Assembly: GCA_031771865.1 (NCBI GenBank)
Contig: JASISA010000010.1
Span: forward strand, 2,480,001-2,544,000
Length of the DNA: 64,000 nucleotides
Origin: Nothophaeocryptopus gaeumannii
Taxonomy: Eukaryota > Ascomycota > Dothideomycetes > Mycosphaerellales > Mycosphaerellaceae
Reading direction: 5' to 3'
The notes beneath the pieces were generated by a model, which saw nothing but the letters and a program-made list of their open reading frames with translations, was not told the origin of the DNA and did no database searches. Position numbers and translations under genes: made by a program. Positions within the stretch are counted from its first letter, which is position 1. Each line of letters opens with the position of its first letter. Shown here piece after piece: positions 33,404 through 44,238 of the stretch.

Positions 33404-34336
33404 ATGGACCCCTCAGTACAGTGTATTGCTTGCTCGTGGGCACGACGACCGTGTGACGGATCTCTCTCCGAATGCGTACGAAGGAAAAGGACCAAACAAC
33501 CTAGTGCTTGCAAGAGTTGCAGAGAGCGGCGCGTCCGATGCGACGGCAGCAGACCCGATTGCCAACCACTCGGATATTCAATGCCACCCCTGAGACGCTC
33601 GACCCGCTGCGAATCATGCCAGCGCAAACATCACCGATGCGATGGTAGCAGCCCTGGTTGCCAGAAGGCTGAGGAACCACAACGACGAAGGCAGGAGAAC
33701 GACCGTCAGATTGGCGTCAACCGTGGTAGACGAGACACCCTGTTCGCCTGTAGACTGAGGAACAACGATGGACAAGAGTGCGGGACGACCTTCACTAGAA
33801 AGTCGAAATTAGCTTTGCACCAGCTACATCGACATGGTGTAGGCAAAAAGTGCGCACTGTGCGGACTCACGAGCCCGTCCAGTCTCGAAATTTACAATCA
33901 CCTACGCCGAGGTTGCCAATACTCCGTCAGAGGACTCTACACAGATCTCGAGGTGTCAGCCTTGATCCAAGATGAATACAACGACGCTGAGGACGCAGAG
34001 TGGGAGGGAGAGGAGGAGGAGGAAGAAGAGGAGGAGAGGGAAGAGGAGGAGAGGGAAGAGGAGGAGGAGGAGGAGGAGGAGGAGGACGATGATGATAATG
34101 ATACTGTTGACGAGACTAGCGGCCAAATTGATAGGAGGCAGATCGTCACACAAATGCGGGCTGATTCATCATCCGGGTTTCGCTACATCCGCTCAGCACC
34201 TACAACGACCTCTGATAGACTTGGACTAGGACGCATTGCCTACGCCACGAGAATCGATTGCGGCGAGTGCTGCAGGACATACGGCAGTATTTCGGCGTTC
34301 AGAGGCCACGATTGCACAGGACGGCGTTTATTTTAA
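33404..34336 (+). CDS. Cys-rich putative DNA-binding protein with a Glu-rich domain
   Basis: An intact 310-aa ORF. Residues about 7-90 hold three tandem modules of the form C-x2-C-x6-C-x6-C (CIACSWARRPC, CKSCRERRVRCDGSRPDC, CESCQRKHHRCDGSSPGC), which look like the first half of fungal Zn2Cys6 clusters (CxxCRxRKxxCDGxxPxC). C2H2-like segments follow: CRLRNNDGQECGTTF with HQLHRH, CALCGLTSPSS with NHLRRGC, and near the end CGECCRTYGSISAFRGHDC. Between them lies a Glu-rich tract (residues about 199-227). Nuclear DNA binding is a reasonable inference. The repeated half-cluster arrangement is unusual. I know no named family. Confidence 0.65.
   Translation: MDPSVQCIACSWARRPCDGSLSECVRRKRTKQPSACKSCRERRVRCDGSRPDCQPLGYSMPPLRRSTRCESCQRKHHRCDGSSPGCQKAEEPQRRRQENDRQIGVNRGRRDTLFACRLRNNDGQECGTTFTRKSKLALHQLHRHGVGKKCALCGLTSPSSLEIYNHLRRGCQYSVRGLYTDLEVSALIQDEYNDAEDAEWEGEEEEEEEEEREEEEREEEEEEEEEEDDDDNDTVDETSGQIDRRQIVTQMRADSSSGFRYIRSAPTTTSDRLGLGRIAYATRIDCGECCRTYGSISAFRGHDCTGRRLF
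34005..34087. repeat. GAG/GAA microsatellite encoding poly-Glu
   Basis: An imperfect GAG/GAA run inside the Cys-rich gene, encoding about 27 Glu with interspersed Arg, followed by an Asp run. Confidence 0.85.
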
Positions 34337-35766
34337 CGAACAGAGCGACTCAAGATGGCCCGATTTTACTCCTGGCCGCCCTCATCCAGCCTGGAATGAT
34401 CGCAGAGATGTTCTCTATCGAACAATCAAAGCATTACACCGTCAGATGATCCGTGTAGGTGCCAATGCCGATCACAAATCTTGTTCTCGCTGACTCCCAT
34501 CATCTGGTATAGACAATTATGCATATACACGCGCCGTCTCAGAATTCAGTGACCTTTGCAATCTCGGCGAATCCGGTCTTGTCTAGATACTCAATGTATT
34601 CATATTTGTACGCCGCTCCACCGGAGGGCGGGTAGCTGTGACTTAGCTATCGAGTTAGATTACGTTGTCTATTTCTCGAATGTTGACGTCTCGCTTCTCG
34701 TGAAAGTGGCTAGTGCTCTGTAGCTCCATTTACTCCGAACATAAGACGACACTTCTTAATTTTTAACCGGCTGATAAAACTAAATTCGTTTGCAACGCAG
34801 GCTTCTGAAATGCTGAGTTCCGACATTTGGCATTCAGGATTCTCATCTGCACGAAGGCAAACGCTCACGTATGATCTTTCATCAAAATTCTTTGTAGAGA
34901 ATAGAGGCGGGACCAAAGGAGATACCTTGTCCAAACAATTGCGCGTGTCTTTAATAGCCAATCGCCAGCCACTAGAGCTACCGCCGCTGTGCTCAGCCCT
35001 TTCCTGATGTGCCGATATTCGCAGAGATTATTTCGGCGCTATGCGGTGCATGAAACTGAGGCGGTCTTATAAACAAGTAGTATGGAAAAGAAGAAGCGGG
35101 TAGGTCAGGCGTAGCCAAAGTGCAGCTTGGCACATGTTTTGATTTTCGTCCTTCGGCCCGGAGCTGCAGCCACAATCGCCAAATCCAGGGTCTAGATTGG
35201 GTAGCTATTAGATGTGGCTGAGTGCAGCAGGCCAGTAGCCACTACCTTCGAGCATATTGCAGCGAAGAAGCAACACGTTGCACGTAGGATGCGGCACGCA
35301 GCACGCAGCATAGCAAGCGCAGAGGCTGACTGGAGTGTACAAAGCATGCATACTACTGATGCGTGTGCGGCTGAGCTGCATCTCCCGCCGCCCTCTCGCC
35401 GTGACCGGTGAGCTCACTGCCTTCCCAGACTGACCTTCTCCCCTTTCCAGCCTTCTTCTCTTGCAAAGCAGAGGACTGTATTCCACCCATGAATTTGTCT
35501 TGTCCTTTAAGCCTTGCTTCCGAGCCTAGAACGCATCACTTTCACTACCAACATTCCGATTCCACGCTCTGTTTACTTGAGCCTACGTTGACTCCTCTCG
35601 CCAGCCTTGCACGCAAGCTCCGCCCACCACTCTCCTGCTGCAAGTCAGGCGCCCAACGCTGCCACATATCCCTTATACAGCACTGTTGAAGGCTACAAGT
35701 AAATTAGCAAAATTCATCGCTTCACCAACAAAGAAAGGACTCTGGTGGGCGAAACAAGCGGTCGCT
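34337..35766. other. Intergenic, upstream region of the NLR gene
   Basis: No gene recognised. An in-frame extension of the NLR frame runs upstream of its first ATG to 35686 but begins without ATG. Pyrimidine-rich stretches near 35400-35680 fit a fungal promoter/leader. Confidence 0.4.
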
Positions 35767-38700
35767 ATGGCAACAAAAAGGCCACGGGAGGTGGACAATG
35801 CTGTAGCAAGAAAACAGCCACGGATAGAGACTACTGCTATAGGAAGAAAACGCCTAGCTAAGGAAGAGTACACAGTAGGGTGGATCTGCGCCCTCCCGCA
35901 ACCTGAGTGGAAAGCTTCGAGGATTCTACTAGACGAATTTCACGAGGATGCATTCCTAAACCATCCAACTACACACCAGTATGTGTATGGAAGCATGAAT
36001 GGACACAACGTGGTTATGGGATGTCTGCCTGCTACTCAGATTGGCACCGCCTCCGCTGCTGCTGTCGCTGCTGAAATGGCATCAACATTCCCATCTCTTC
36101 GCTTTGGCCTGTTAGTAGGCATTGGAGGTGGTGTGCCTAGCAGCAACGATATAAGACTTGGCGATGTTGTTGTTAGCCAGCCTGATTTGGTAGCAAGACA
36201 TGGGGGCGTTATCCAATATGACTTTGGGAAAGCTATACATAGAGGCGAGTTCCAGGCTACTGGAATGCTTAACCAGCCTCCAGAAATCCTTCTTTCTGCC
36301 CTAGGCAAAGTCCAATCAACACCACGAAAGGAGAGTCGATTTGAGCAGTACCTTCATCACGAGGATTTCGAAGACGAGCCGGAATTCGCAGAGCGGCCAA
36401 GCATTGATCAACTTTTCAATGCCTCCTACCCTCACGTCCAAGAAAAGTTATCGTGCACAGACTGCGACGCTTTACAGGTTGTAGAGCGCAAATTGCGAAA
36501 GAGAGCAGGACCTGTAGTCCACTACGGCTTGATTGCTTCAGGAAATCAAGTAATAAAGGACTCAGCAAAAAGAGACGAGATATGTAGCAAGAACCCAGAT
36601 GTTCTATGCTTCGAGATGGAAGCCGCAGGGCTGATGAATCGATTCCCTTGCCTGGTTATCCGCGGTATTTGTGACTACTGCGACTCCCACAAGAATAAGG
36701 AATGGCAGCCTTTCGCAGCTGTAGCCGCAGCAGCATGGGCAAAGCAACTCCTATTTAACATTGCACCAAGCCAGGTAGAGGCGGAGAAGAGCATTAAGGA
36801 CACGCTGCAGAACAGTTAGTCCTCTTCCAAGCTGAAATATTGGTGTAATTATACTTTTGCTAATTATAAGTGTAGTTGAGGAAATTAGCTATCAAGTACA
36901 AGCAAATACCCAAGAGACAACACAAGTCGTTACTGCACATTTTGGAGATTATCAACGACAGCAGATCAACAAATGGCTCTCCCCACCTGATCCATCAACA
37001 AATCACAATACAGCCAAGGATCTAAGACACCGAGATACCAGTCAATGGTTCCTTACCAGCGATGAGTATATGGACTGGAAAACAAAACTCAACACCTCCC
37101 TCTGGCTACATGGGATACCCGGTTGTGGCAAGACGATCCTCAGCTCTGCTATCATCGAAGACCTGAAGAATCAGTCCGACCTGTCGGGTTCCACTGTGCT
37201 CTTCTTCTACTTTGACTTTAATGATTCCAACAAGCAGACCTTTGAGAAATTGTTGCGCTCGCTTATCTCCCAGCTTGATGAGCAGCATAAGCCATCCCGA
37301 CAACATTTGCATCAGCTGTACTCCTCTTGTAAGGAAGGAATGGAACAGCCATCAACGCAAGCACTTATTACTACATTCCAGAACATGATAGGGGACACTA
37401 AGAATGTTCTGATTGCGCTCGACGCACTTGACGAGTGTGAGGCAAGGAGAGATCTCCTCGCCTGGCTAGCTTCCCAAAAGCCAGAAAGCGCGCGACTCCT
37501 CCTAACAAGTCGTAAGGAAGGCGACATTGATGTCTCACTCTCAAATTGGATCCCAGTAGCAGCTGTAGTGCCTATCAAGGAGAAGGCTGTAGACGAGGAC
37601 ATTCGTAAAGTAGTGCGCAGCCGGATTGCGGAAGACAAGGATCTTCAGCGATGGAAAGACCTACCGGAAGTGCAGAAAGAAATCGAGACGGCCCTAATGG
37701 AGAAGGCCGGTGGAATGTAAGTGACTAGAATCAAAGCATTACGTGCATAGCTAATTCTACCAATAGGTTCCGATGGGCTGCATGTCAGCTCGATGTCTTG
37801 AGAGATTGCCTCCATCTCGCCAGCCTTCGGCAAGCGTTATCAACCCTACCCGAAGATCTCAATGGAACCTACTCACGGATCCTGAACAAAATTCCCAAGA
37901 CAAACAGAAAAGATGCTATCCGGCTTCTCCAATTTTTGACTTTTTCGGAGCGGCCATTACAACTTGCTGAAGCCATTGATGCAATGGCAGTTCAACCTAG
38001 GGAAGAGCCTGCTTTCAAAACTAAGAATAGAATGCCCAAGCCAAGAGAGATTGCAAAAGTCTGTTCTAGCTTGGTGAAGATAACAAGAAGGCCGAGAGAG
38101 GAGGATTATGGATCAGGAGACAACGAAGACGGGACAGATGAGAATATCATCACCGAGCTACAGCTGGCGCATTTCTCAGTCAAGGAATACTTGGTCTCAA
38201 TCCATGTTGCAGAGAGCTTTAGGACCGACTTCAAGGAGCCACGTGCGAGAGCTACGATTGTACAGATAAGCATTGCCTACCTGCTTATAGCCGCTCAAAA
38301 CACAGTGGAAGACGACGCACAAATGGCCCTACCACTTAAGCGCTTCTCAGCTGAGTACTGGATGGACCATGCTGCTGTAGCTGAAGCGGGCGACGAGGAA
38401 ATTTGGCCCTGTATTAAGAAGCTCTTTACTACTCGAGATGCGTACCTCTGTTGGCTCCGAGACTTCAATCCAGATCGACCATGGAAAAAAACTGTAGAAG
38501 ACAGTGGCTTCCTGAAGTCGCCTCCAACCCCGCTGTACTACGCGTCTCTTAAGGGACTTTTGAAGTCCGCGAAGAGTCTACTCGACGAAGGAGCCGATGC
38601 CGATGCCCAGGGGGGTGATTATGGCAATGCCCTCCAGGCTGCTTCTTACGAAGGCCACGAGGCAATAGTGCAGCTGCTTCTTCAGCATAGGGCCGATGCC

Positions 38701-40392
38701 AATGCCCAGGGCGGACATTATGGTAATGCCCTCCAGGCTGCTTCTTACGGAGGCCATGAGGCAATAGTGCAGCTGCTTCTTCATCATGGGGCCGATGCCA
38801 ATGCCCAGGATGGTGTTTATGGCAATGCCCTCCAGGCTGCTTCTTACGGAGGCCATGAGGCATTAGTACAGCTGCTTCTTCAGCATGGGGCCGATGCCAA
38901 TGCCCAGGATGGTGTTTATGGCAATGCCCTCCAGGCTGCTTCTTACGGAGGCCATGAGGCATTAGTACAGCTGCTTCTTCAGCATGGGGCCGATGCCAAT
39001 GCCCAGGGCGGACGTTATGGGAATGCCCTCCAGGCTGCTTCTTGCGGAGGCCATGAGGCATTAGTACAGCTGCTTCTTCAGCATGGGGCCGATGCCAATG
39101 CCCAGGATGGTGTTTATGGCAATGCCCTCCAGGCTGCTTCTTACGGAGGCCATGAGGCATTAGTACAGCTGCTTCTTCAGCATGGGGCCGATGCCAATGC
39201 CCAGGATGGTGTTTATGGCAATGCCCTCCAGGCTGCTTCTTACGGAGGCCATGAGGCATTAGTACAGCTGCTTCTTCAGCATGGGGCCGATGCCAATGCC
39301 CAGGATGGTGTTTATGGCAATGCCCTCCAGGCTGCTTCTTACGGAGGCCATGAGGCATTAGTACAGCTGCTTCTTCAGCATGGGGCCGATGCCAATGCCC
39401 AGGATGGTGTTTATGGCAATGCCCTCCAGGCTGCTTCTTACGGAGGCCATGAGGCATTAGTACAGCTGCTTCTTCAGCATGGGGCCGATGCCAATGCCCA
39501 GGATGGTGTTTATGGCAATGCCCTCCAGGCTGCTTCTTACGGAGGCCATGAGGCATTAGTACAGCTGCTTCTTCAGCATGGGGCCGATGCCAATGCCCAG
39601 GGCGGACGTTATGGGAATGCCCTCCAGGCTGCTTCTGGAAAAGGCCACGAGGCAATAGTGCAGCTGCTTCTTCAGCATGGGGCCGATGCCAATGCCCAGG
39701 ATGGTGTTTATGGCAATGCCCTCCAGGCTGCTTCTTACGGAGGCCATGAGGCATTAGTACAGCTGCTTCTTCAGCATGGGGCCGATGCCAATGCCCAGGG
39801 CGGACGTTATGGGAATGCCCTCCAGGCTGCTTCTGGAAAAGGCCACGAGGCAATAGTGCAGCTGCTTCTTCAGCATGGGGCCGATGCCAATGCCCAGGGC
39901 GGACATTATGGGAATGCCCTCCAGGCTGCTTCTTGCGGAGGCCATGAGGCATTAGTACAGCTGCTTCTTCAGCATGGGGCCGATGCCAATGCCCAGGGCG
40001 GACATTATGGGAATGCCCTCCAGGCTGCTTCTTGCGGAGGCCATGAGGCATTAGTACAGCTGCTTCTTCAGCATGGGGCCGATGCCAATGCCCAGGATGG
40101 TGTTTATGGCAATGCCCTCCAGGCTGCTTCTTACGGAGGCCATGAGGCATTAGTACAGCTGCTTCTTCAGCATGGGGCCGATGCCAATGCCCAGGGCGGA
40201 CATTATGGTAATGCCCTCCAGGCTGCTTCTTACGGAGGCCATGAGGCATTAGTACAGCTGCTTCTTCAGCATGGGGCCGATGCCAATGCCCAGGATGGTG
40301 TTTATGGCAATGCCCTCCAGGCTGCTTCTTACGGAGGCCATGAGGCATTAGTACAGCTGCTTCTTCAGCATGGGGCCGATGCCAATGCCTAG
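35767..40392 (+). CDS. PNP-NACHT-ankyrin NLR-like receptor
   Basis: Exons 35767-36814, 36876-37716 and 37767-40392; introns of 61 and 50 bp (GTTAGT...TGTAG; GTAAGT...AATAG) join in frame, giving 1504 aa. Residues about 35-330 form a purine/uridine phosphorylase-like domain (YTVGWICALP, LLVGIGGGVPS, CFEMEAAGLM, IRGICDYCDSHK). The NACHT ATPase follows with P-loop GIPGCGKT (429-436) and Walker-B-like LIALDALDE (about 528-536). A helical linker leads to 18 ankyrin repeats of 33 aa from about residue 905, nearly identical (GNALQAAS, VQLLLQHG). This is the architecture of fungal NLRs acting in non-self recognition: the repeats sense, NACHT oligomerises, the PNP-like domain is the effector. The stop interrupts a 19th repeat (CAG to TAG likely). 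A transposon lies just downstream. Confidence 0.93.
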
Positions 40393-40446
40393 GGCGGACA
40401 TTATGGTATTGCCCTCCAGGCTGCTTCTCTAGAAGGCTACCTGCAG
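38590..40446 (+). repeat. Tandem array of 99-bp ankyrin repeats
   Basis: Eighteen in-frame 99-bp units plus a 19th cut by the stop at 40390 and continuing past it (GGHYGIALQAASLEGYLQ). Most units are identical in sequence. Differences cluster in three spots: the DGV / GGH / GGR / GGD tripeptide, the residue after AAS (Y, C or G) with the next (G, K or E), and L or I in HEA[LI]V. Several subtypes alternate along the array, as expected from unequal exchange and shuffling. Confidence 0.95.
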
Positions 40447-40751
40447 GTATGCGCGTAATCTCCTAAGCGCCGCGAAGTTTCAGTATTCTAGCCCGCAAAA
40501 GGGTCGGGAAGGATTTTCAGCTTCTGCACGCACAACACTACCAAACTGGCACTATTTGCACTCATCTTTTAGCAGCAGCCCCGCAGAATCTTCCTCCATA
40601 TCCCTAATCCGGAAATGAAGCCTAGGATGCCCTAGTATAGCCAGGGTTGGAGCGTTGTTTGTTTGTTTACCCGCCGAAGGTGCAGCCCGCTCCCATCGCA
40701 CACTCGAATCGATTACGACCGCATTCACGCTTACACGCACGCCTGCACGCC

Positions 40752-41796
40752 ATGATGGCTCCATTGAACCGACAAGATAATCAATATATTGAATATCTTC
40801 TTCGCGAGGGCTGGTCTAGCCCTACTATCGTGGATCGCCTACTATCTTCTCGCCGCGGCTCGTAGACTGCAATCTACATCCGGATCAAGCGCTTTCATGA
40901 CACTGGCTCTGTGGTACCAAGCAAAGGTGGACGGCCTAAGGTTATAAGCCTGCCTATGGTCTGGTTTGTCGTTGAAGCGGTTCTGAAGAAGTCCAATCTC
41001 ATGTGCGAAGAGTTGCAAGATATGCTACTGGATGAGTTTAGAATCTACGTATCTGTAGACACGATTGAGCGCACATTGCATAGCAAAGAATTCACAAACA
41101 AGAAGCTTTCAAGGAGTGCTTCTCAGCGGGTACTACTTCCTCTTGCCATTGATCTGACGTAGCTAATCTATATAGGATCCAATCGCACGAGCGATCTTCG
41201 AGACTCGGATTAGACAGCTCAGAATAGATCAGATTGTCTGTCTAGACGAGACTTATTGTAGCGACAAACTGCGACTCCGAACTCGAGGCTGGGCACCACG
41301 AGGCATGCCAGCACGCAACGAACAATACCTCCATTATCCTCTGCGTTTCACGCTGCTGCCGGCATACACGATCGATGGTTATCTGGATGATCCGCTTATC
41401 CAAGAAGGAGCTGTAACACAGGCGGACTACCTGAGCTGGATACAATGGAGCGTTTTGCCTCAGTGTAACGCGTACCCGGGCCCAAGATCAGTTTTGGTTA
41501 TGGACAATTGCAGCACTCATGATCGTGAAGTTCTGTACGATCTATGCACCCTCCGGCATAGTGTACTACTTCTTCTCCTTCCTACGTACTCAACGGACTA
41601 CAATCCAATCGAGCTGACCTTTCGTCTTCTCAAATCGTGGATACGTAGGCACGACTATCTCATGCCGATCTACGGGGAGGATAATTGGCAGCACAAGTTC
41701 GTAAAGTTCATAGAACTGGCATGTGATCAATGGGGACGGCGGGCAAACCATGTAAAGTTGTTCAAGAGGTGCGGTTTTGTAGAAGAGCCAGAATGA
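40752..41796 (+). pseudogene. Tc1/mariner-like transposase with one TAG
   Basis: The ATG at 40752 opens a helix-turn-helix part (YIEYLLREGWSSPTIVDRLL). TAG at 40863-40865 interrupts it, where a Trp or Gln would fit (RRGS-stop-TAIYIRIKRF). The frame continues through GGRPKVIS to ASQR at 41129. A 46-bp intron (41130-41175, GTACTA...ATATAG with CTAAT branch) joins it in frame to DPIARAIFETR. The DDE catalytic core follows: LDETY (first Asp), VLVMDNCSTH (second Asp), YNPIELTF (Glu). It ends at 41796. Without the TAG it would be a complete Tc1/mariner (DDE_3) transposase of about 330 aa. Possible inverted repeat ends are TCTAGCCC near 40488 and GGGCTAGA near 41868 (weak). Confidence 0.85.
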
Positions 41797-42233
41797 GAAG
41801 TGTTAGAGATTCGACTATGTATAGTTTGAGCTCTCAGGCCTTCGGAGACCTCCGCTCTACCCAATCTGGGCTAGAGAAAGGCCTCTAGAGTCCTTCCACA
41901 ATTGCAGAGTCATCTTAGAGCATATCGTCGTCTCCTTGTGTGCTTAAAGGTGTTCTGAATCTCTTTGGACTTCTCAAAAGCTCCCGCCAAGCCCACGGCG
42001 GGTACACCCGGATTTCAGCTTTGATCCACACAACACATCAACACATGCCACCGCTTTGTCCAATTCGTAGACTGCACGAGATCTTTGCGCCTCGAATCTA
42101 GCGGTGACTCGTCCCGGCCTTGTTTATTGCCGTGTCCATTACTTAGTTCATTAACCTTCTGACTGTGACGCTTCGCCTTCGGCGTCTGCGTCTGCGTCTG
42201 CGTCTGCCGTCTCTTGCGTTGTCTATCGGTTGT
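41797..42233. other. Intergenic, nothing recognised
   Basis: Contains the possible right end of the mariner element near 41868-41880 and a short GTCTGC tandem near 42182-42210. No gene. Confidence 0.35.
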
Positions 42234-42995
42234 CTAGTCGTCGTCTAGTGGCACCTCCCTCCTACGTTTCGTGTTTGCAGCATGTAACCAAGTGTAGGTA
42301 ACTTCTGGCTCTTTAACCGCACACTCCACCTGCGAAGAGGTAACATAATCTGGCTTCGTCAATTTGCCGTACTTGTCCACCTCACAGCCGGCCGCGAGCA
42401 GTCTCTCAATTGTCCCTTCCTCTGCCACACCCGCCTCACCAGCTAGAATCTTCTTGAGGTCTCGCGGCAACACCCGCCACTTTTCATTTCCGACAACGGT
42501 GGACTGTCGCGTGTCCCGCTCTGGGTTCATCCACCGCTCGATGGCCATGGCATTTAGATGCGCAATGACATGCTCGAATGTGCGCTCCTGCTCAGTCGCC
42601 CCAAGCATAGCGACCTTTGCCAAAGCGCGGTAATACTTCAGACTAGGGAAAGTAGTTCCGCCCTCGACCGGCCAATTTTCTTTTGGATGCAGGCCGTAGT
42701 AGCCGACAACTTCAGCGCCCCACTAGGCGACAACAACCCCCACCTAATTCCAGTATTCGCGTTCTTTGCCTAAGCTCTTACTACTTGCAGCGAGCTTCTT
42801 CACCTTATCCTAACCTTCTACCTAGAGATTTTCTTTCTGCGATGCCTCGAGTAGCATAGCCTTTATCTGTGCATCCTCATTCTCGACTACAACTTCCTGG
42901 ATAAGCTCCTTAAGTCCTGCAGAATGACTTATATAGTAGGAGAGGCGGCCGAAGAATTCGGCGATTAAGCGAGTTTCGATTATGTCGCCGGGCAT
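42234..42995 (-). pseudogene. Unknown gene killed by four TAG codons
   Basis: From the ATG at 42995 the minus strand gives one frame to 42234 (about 253 codons) starting MPGDIIETRLIAEFFGRLSYY. It is interrupted by exactly four stops, all TAG, at places where Gln or Trp would fit (after QKENL, after VEG, after REYWN, after VGVVVA), with no frameshift. Conserved-looking blocks are YYGLHPKENWP, TFPSLKYYRAL, RTFEHVIAHLNAM and NEKWRVLPRDLKKIL. I do not recognise the family; the Lys/Glu-rich pattern and context allow a transposon-borne gene. The all-TAG pattern points to RIP. Confidence 0.6.
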
Positions 42996-43596
42996 ACTAA
43001 GGGCGGCGCAATCGTAGACGTTCGACAGTGACGGTGTAGGCGGCGTGGTCGCATACGAGCATGTGGAGTTGTCGAGTCGCGAAATACGCGAAGCAGGCGC
43101 GGAAGGCGTTACGTTACGTTACGGCGGGACTGCCCGAGCAGGTTGAACGCCAAGTTTCAACCTGCTCGGGTTCGGGTTCGGGTATGGACACCAGTCACGT
43201 GCAGTTTGGAACTAAGCACTAGCAGCACCTGCCATTCATGCTAGTATATCCGATGCCTGCTCCATCTTCTTGTCCCTCGAGTTGATGTCGTGTGTGCCAG
43301 TTATAAAATTAGCTACGAAGGAGCGAATTTATATATAATGGTGTCTAACGCTCGGCTATACCCGCATACTGTCCTTAGGCATCAAGTCCTCCTATACGCT
43401 GCTTAATTGAAGACACATCTCCTCTCGTCTAGCTATTAGAGGGGTAATTATATTTAATTAATATTCTTGTATTACTGTACTATTCTATCTATAGACAAGT
43501 AGCTATCTCTAACTCGTTCTTTAAAGGTAAAAGCCGTTGGCATAAAATCCTTCTACTCCTTCCTATCTTGTAGGGTTCTACCCCTACTATTATCTT
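42996..43596. other. Repeat debris without recognisable gene
   Basis: Near 43108-43180 there is an imperfect inverted repeat of GAGCAGGTTGAA / TTCAACCTGCTC (43136-43148 and 43158-43169). From about 43310 to 43570 the DNA is AT-rich and RIP-like. No gene. Confidence 0.4.
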
Positions 43597-44105
43597 CTAA
43601 CCACGATTGAGAGTGCCAACCAAGTACTCAATTAGCAATAGCACGGCTGAGTAGTGTTCTTCTGTAGGGTTGGACACAAAGCGAGACAATAGACCCGCCG
43701 GGTAGCAGCCGTCAGGCCGAGTGATCACGACAGGCCATAGAGCTTCGCCTACACCCTCTTGATATTTCTTCTTGAAGGTAGCGTCCGCGTAGTAATTAGT
43801 AGGAGCGCGGCGAATGTGATCCTTGGCATAGCGCGGAGCCATTGGCGTGCTAGGTCCAGTGCGTCCCTGCATACCATAAGTTACTTCTCCCAGAGGCGCG
43901 TAAGGTAGGCGTCCTGTACTACATAAAGCGTACGCTTGTTGCGATCACGGACAATACGCACGCATGCCAAGGTAGTAGTGAAGATCTCCAAGGTCTCGCA
44001 TATTGAAGCGATCCTTGAGAAGCTGTGCAATAGCGTTGAGTACTAATAGCGAGTGTGCGATAATAATGAGGTCGTCCACGTAAATAACGAGGACCGAATC
44101 TTGCA
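43597..44105 (-). pseudogene. Ty1/copia reverse-transcriptase fragments
   Basis: The minus strand from 44105 has VLVIYVDDLIIIAHS, the copia RT catalytic box (YVDD), then RFNMRDLGDLHYYLGM (44105-43945). After a gap a second frame (43872-43597) carries LLSRFVSNPTEEHYSAVLLLIEYLVGT, the block that precedes copia RNase H. Both belong to the C-terminal half of a copia pol; the rest is missing or unreadable. Confidence 0.8.
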
Positions 44106-44238
44106 GCATATGTTGAAGTGTGCGCGGGCGTACCTCAATACCGAACTTATCATTCAACGCCATCATCATTTCAGCGTAATACGCGTCCGGGCGCTCCGAG
44201 AGATAGCATAGTAACCAGGTTTCTTGGTCTTCAGTCAT
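44106..44238 (-). pseudogene. Mariner-type helix-turn-helix fragment fused to copia RT
   Basis: In the same open frame as the copia box, the upstream 44 codons read TWLLCYLSERPDAYYAEMMM and GIEVRPRTLQHML. This resembles the second helix-turn-helix of Tc1/mariner transposases (PxAYxDEMxxFL...xxxVSxxTIxRxL), not copia. The switch occurs near 44106, so one element was inserted into or recombined with the other. Confidence 0.55.

Noticed and set aside
38549..40348. Long minus-strand open frame (599 aa) across the ankyrin array
   Set aside because: A shadow of the 99-bp repeat unit: the antisense frame lacks stops in one repeat and so in all. No start context or domain; the plus-strand ankyrin protein explains it.
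40480..41890. Exact ends of the mariner element
   Set aside because: TCTAGCCC/GGGCTAGA pairs could be the inverted repeats, but only about 8 bases match and no TA duplication was confirmed, so I did not annotate element borders.
42182..42212. GTCTGC tandem as CRISPR or regulatory array
   Set aside because: Only a few imperfect 6-base units without spacers; an ordinary microsatellite in a eukaryotic genome.
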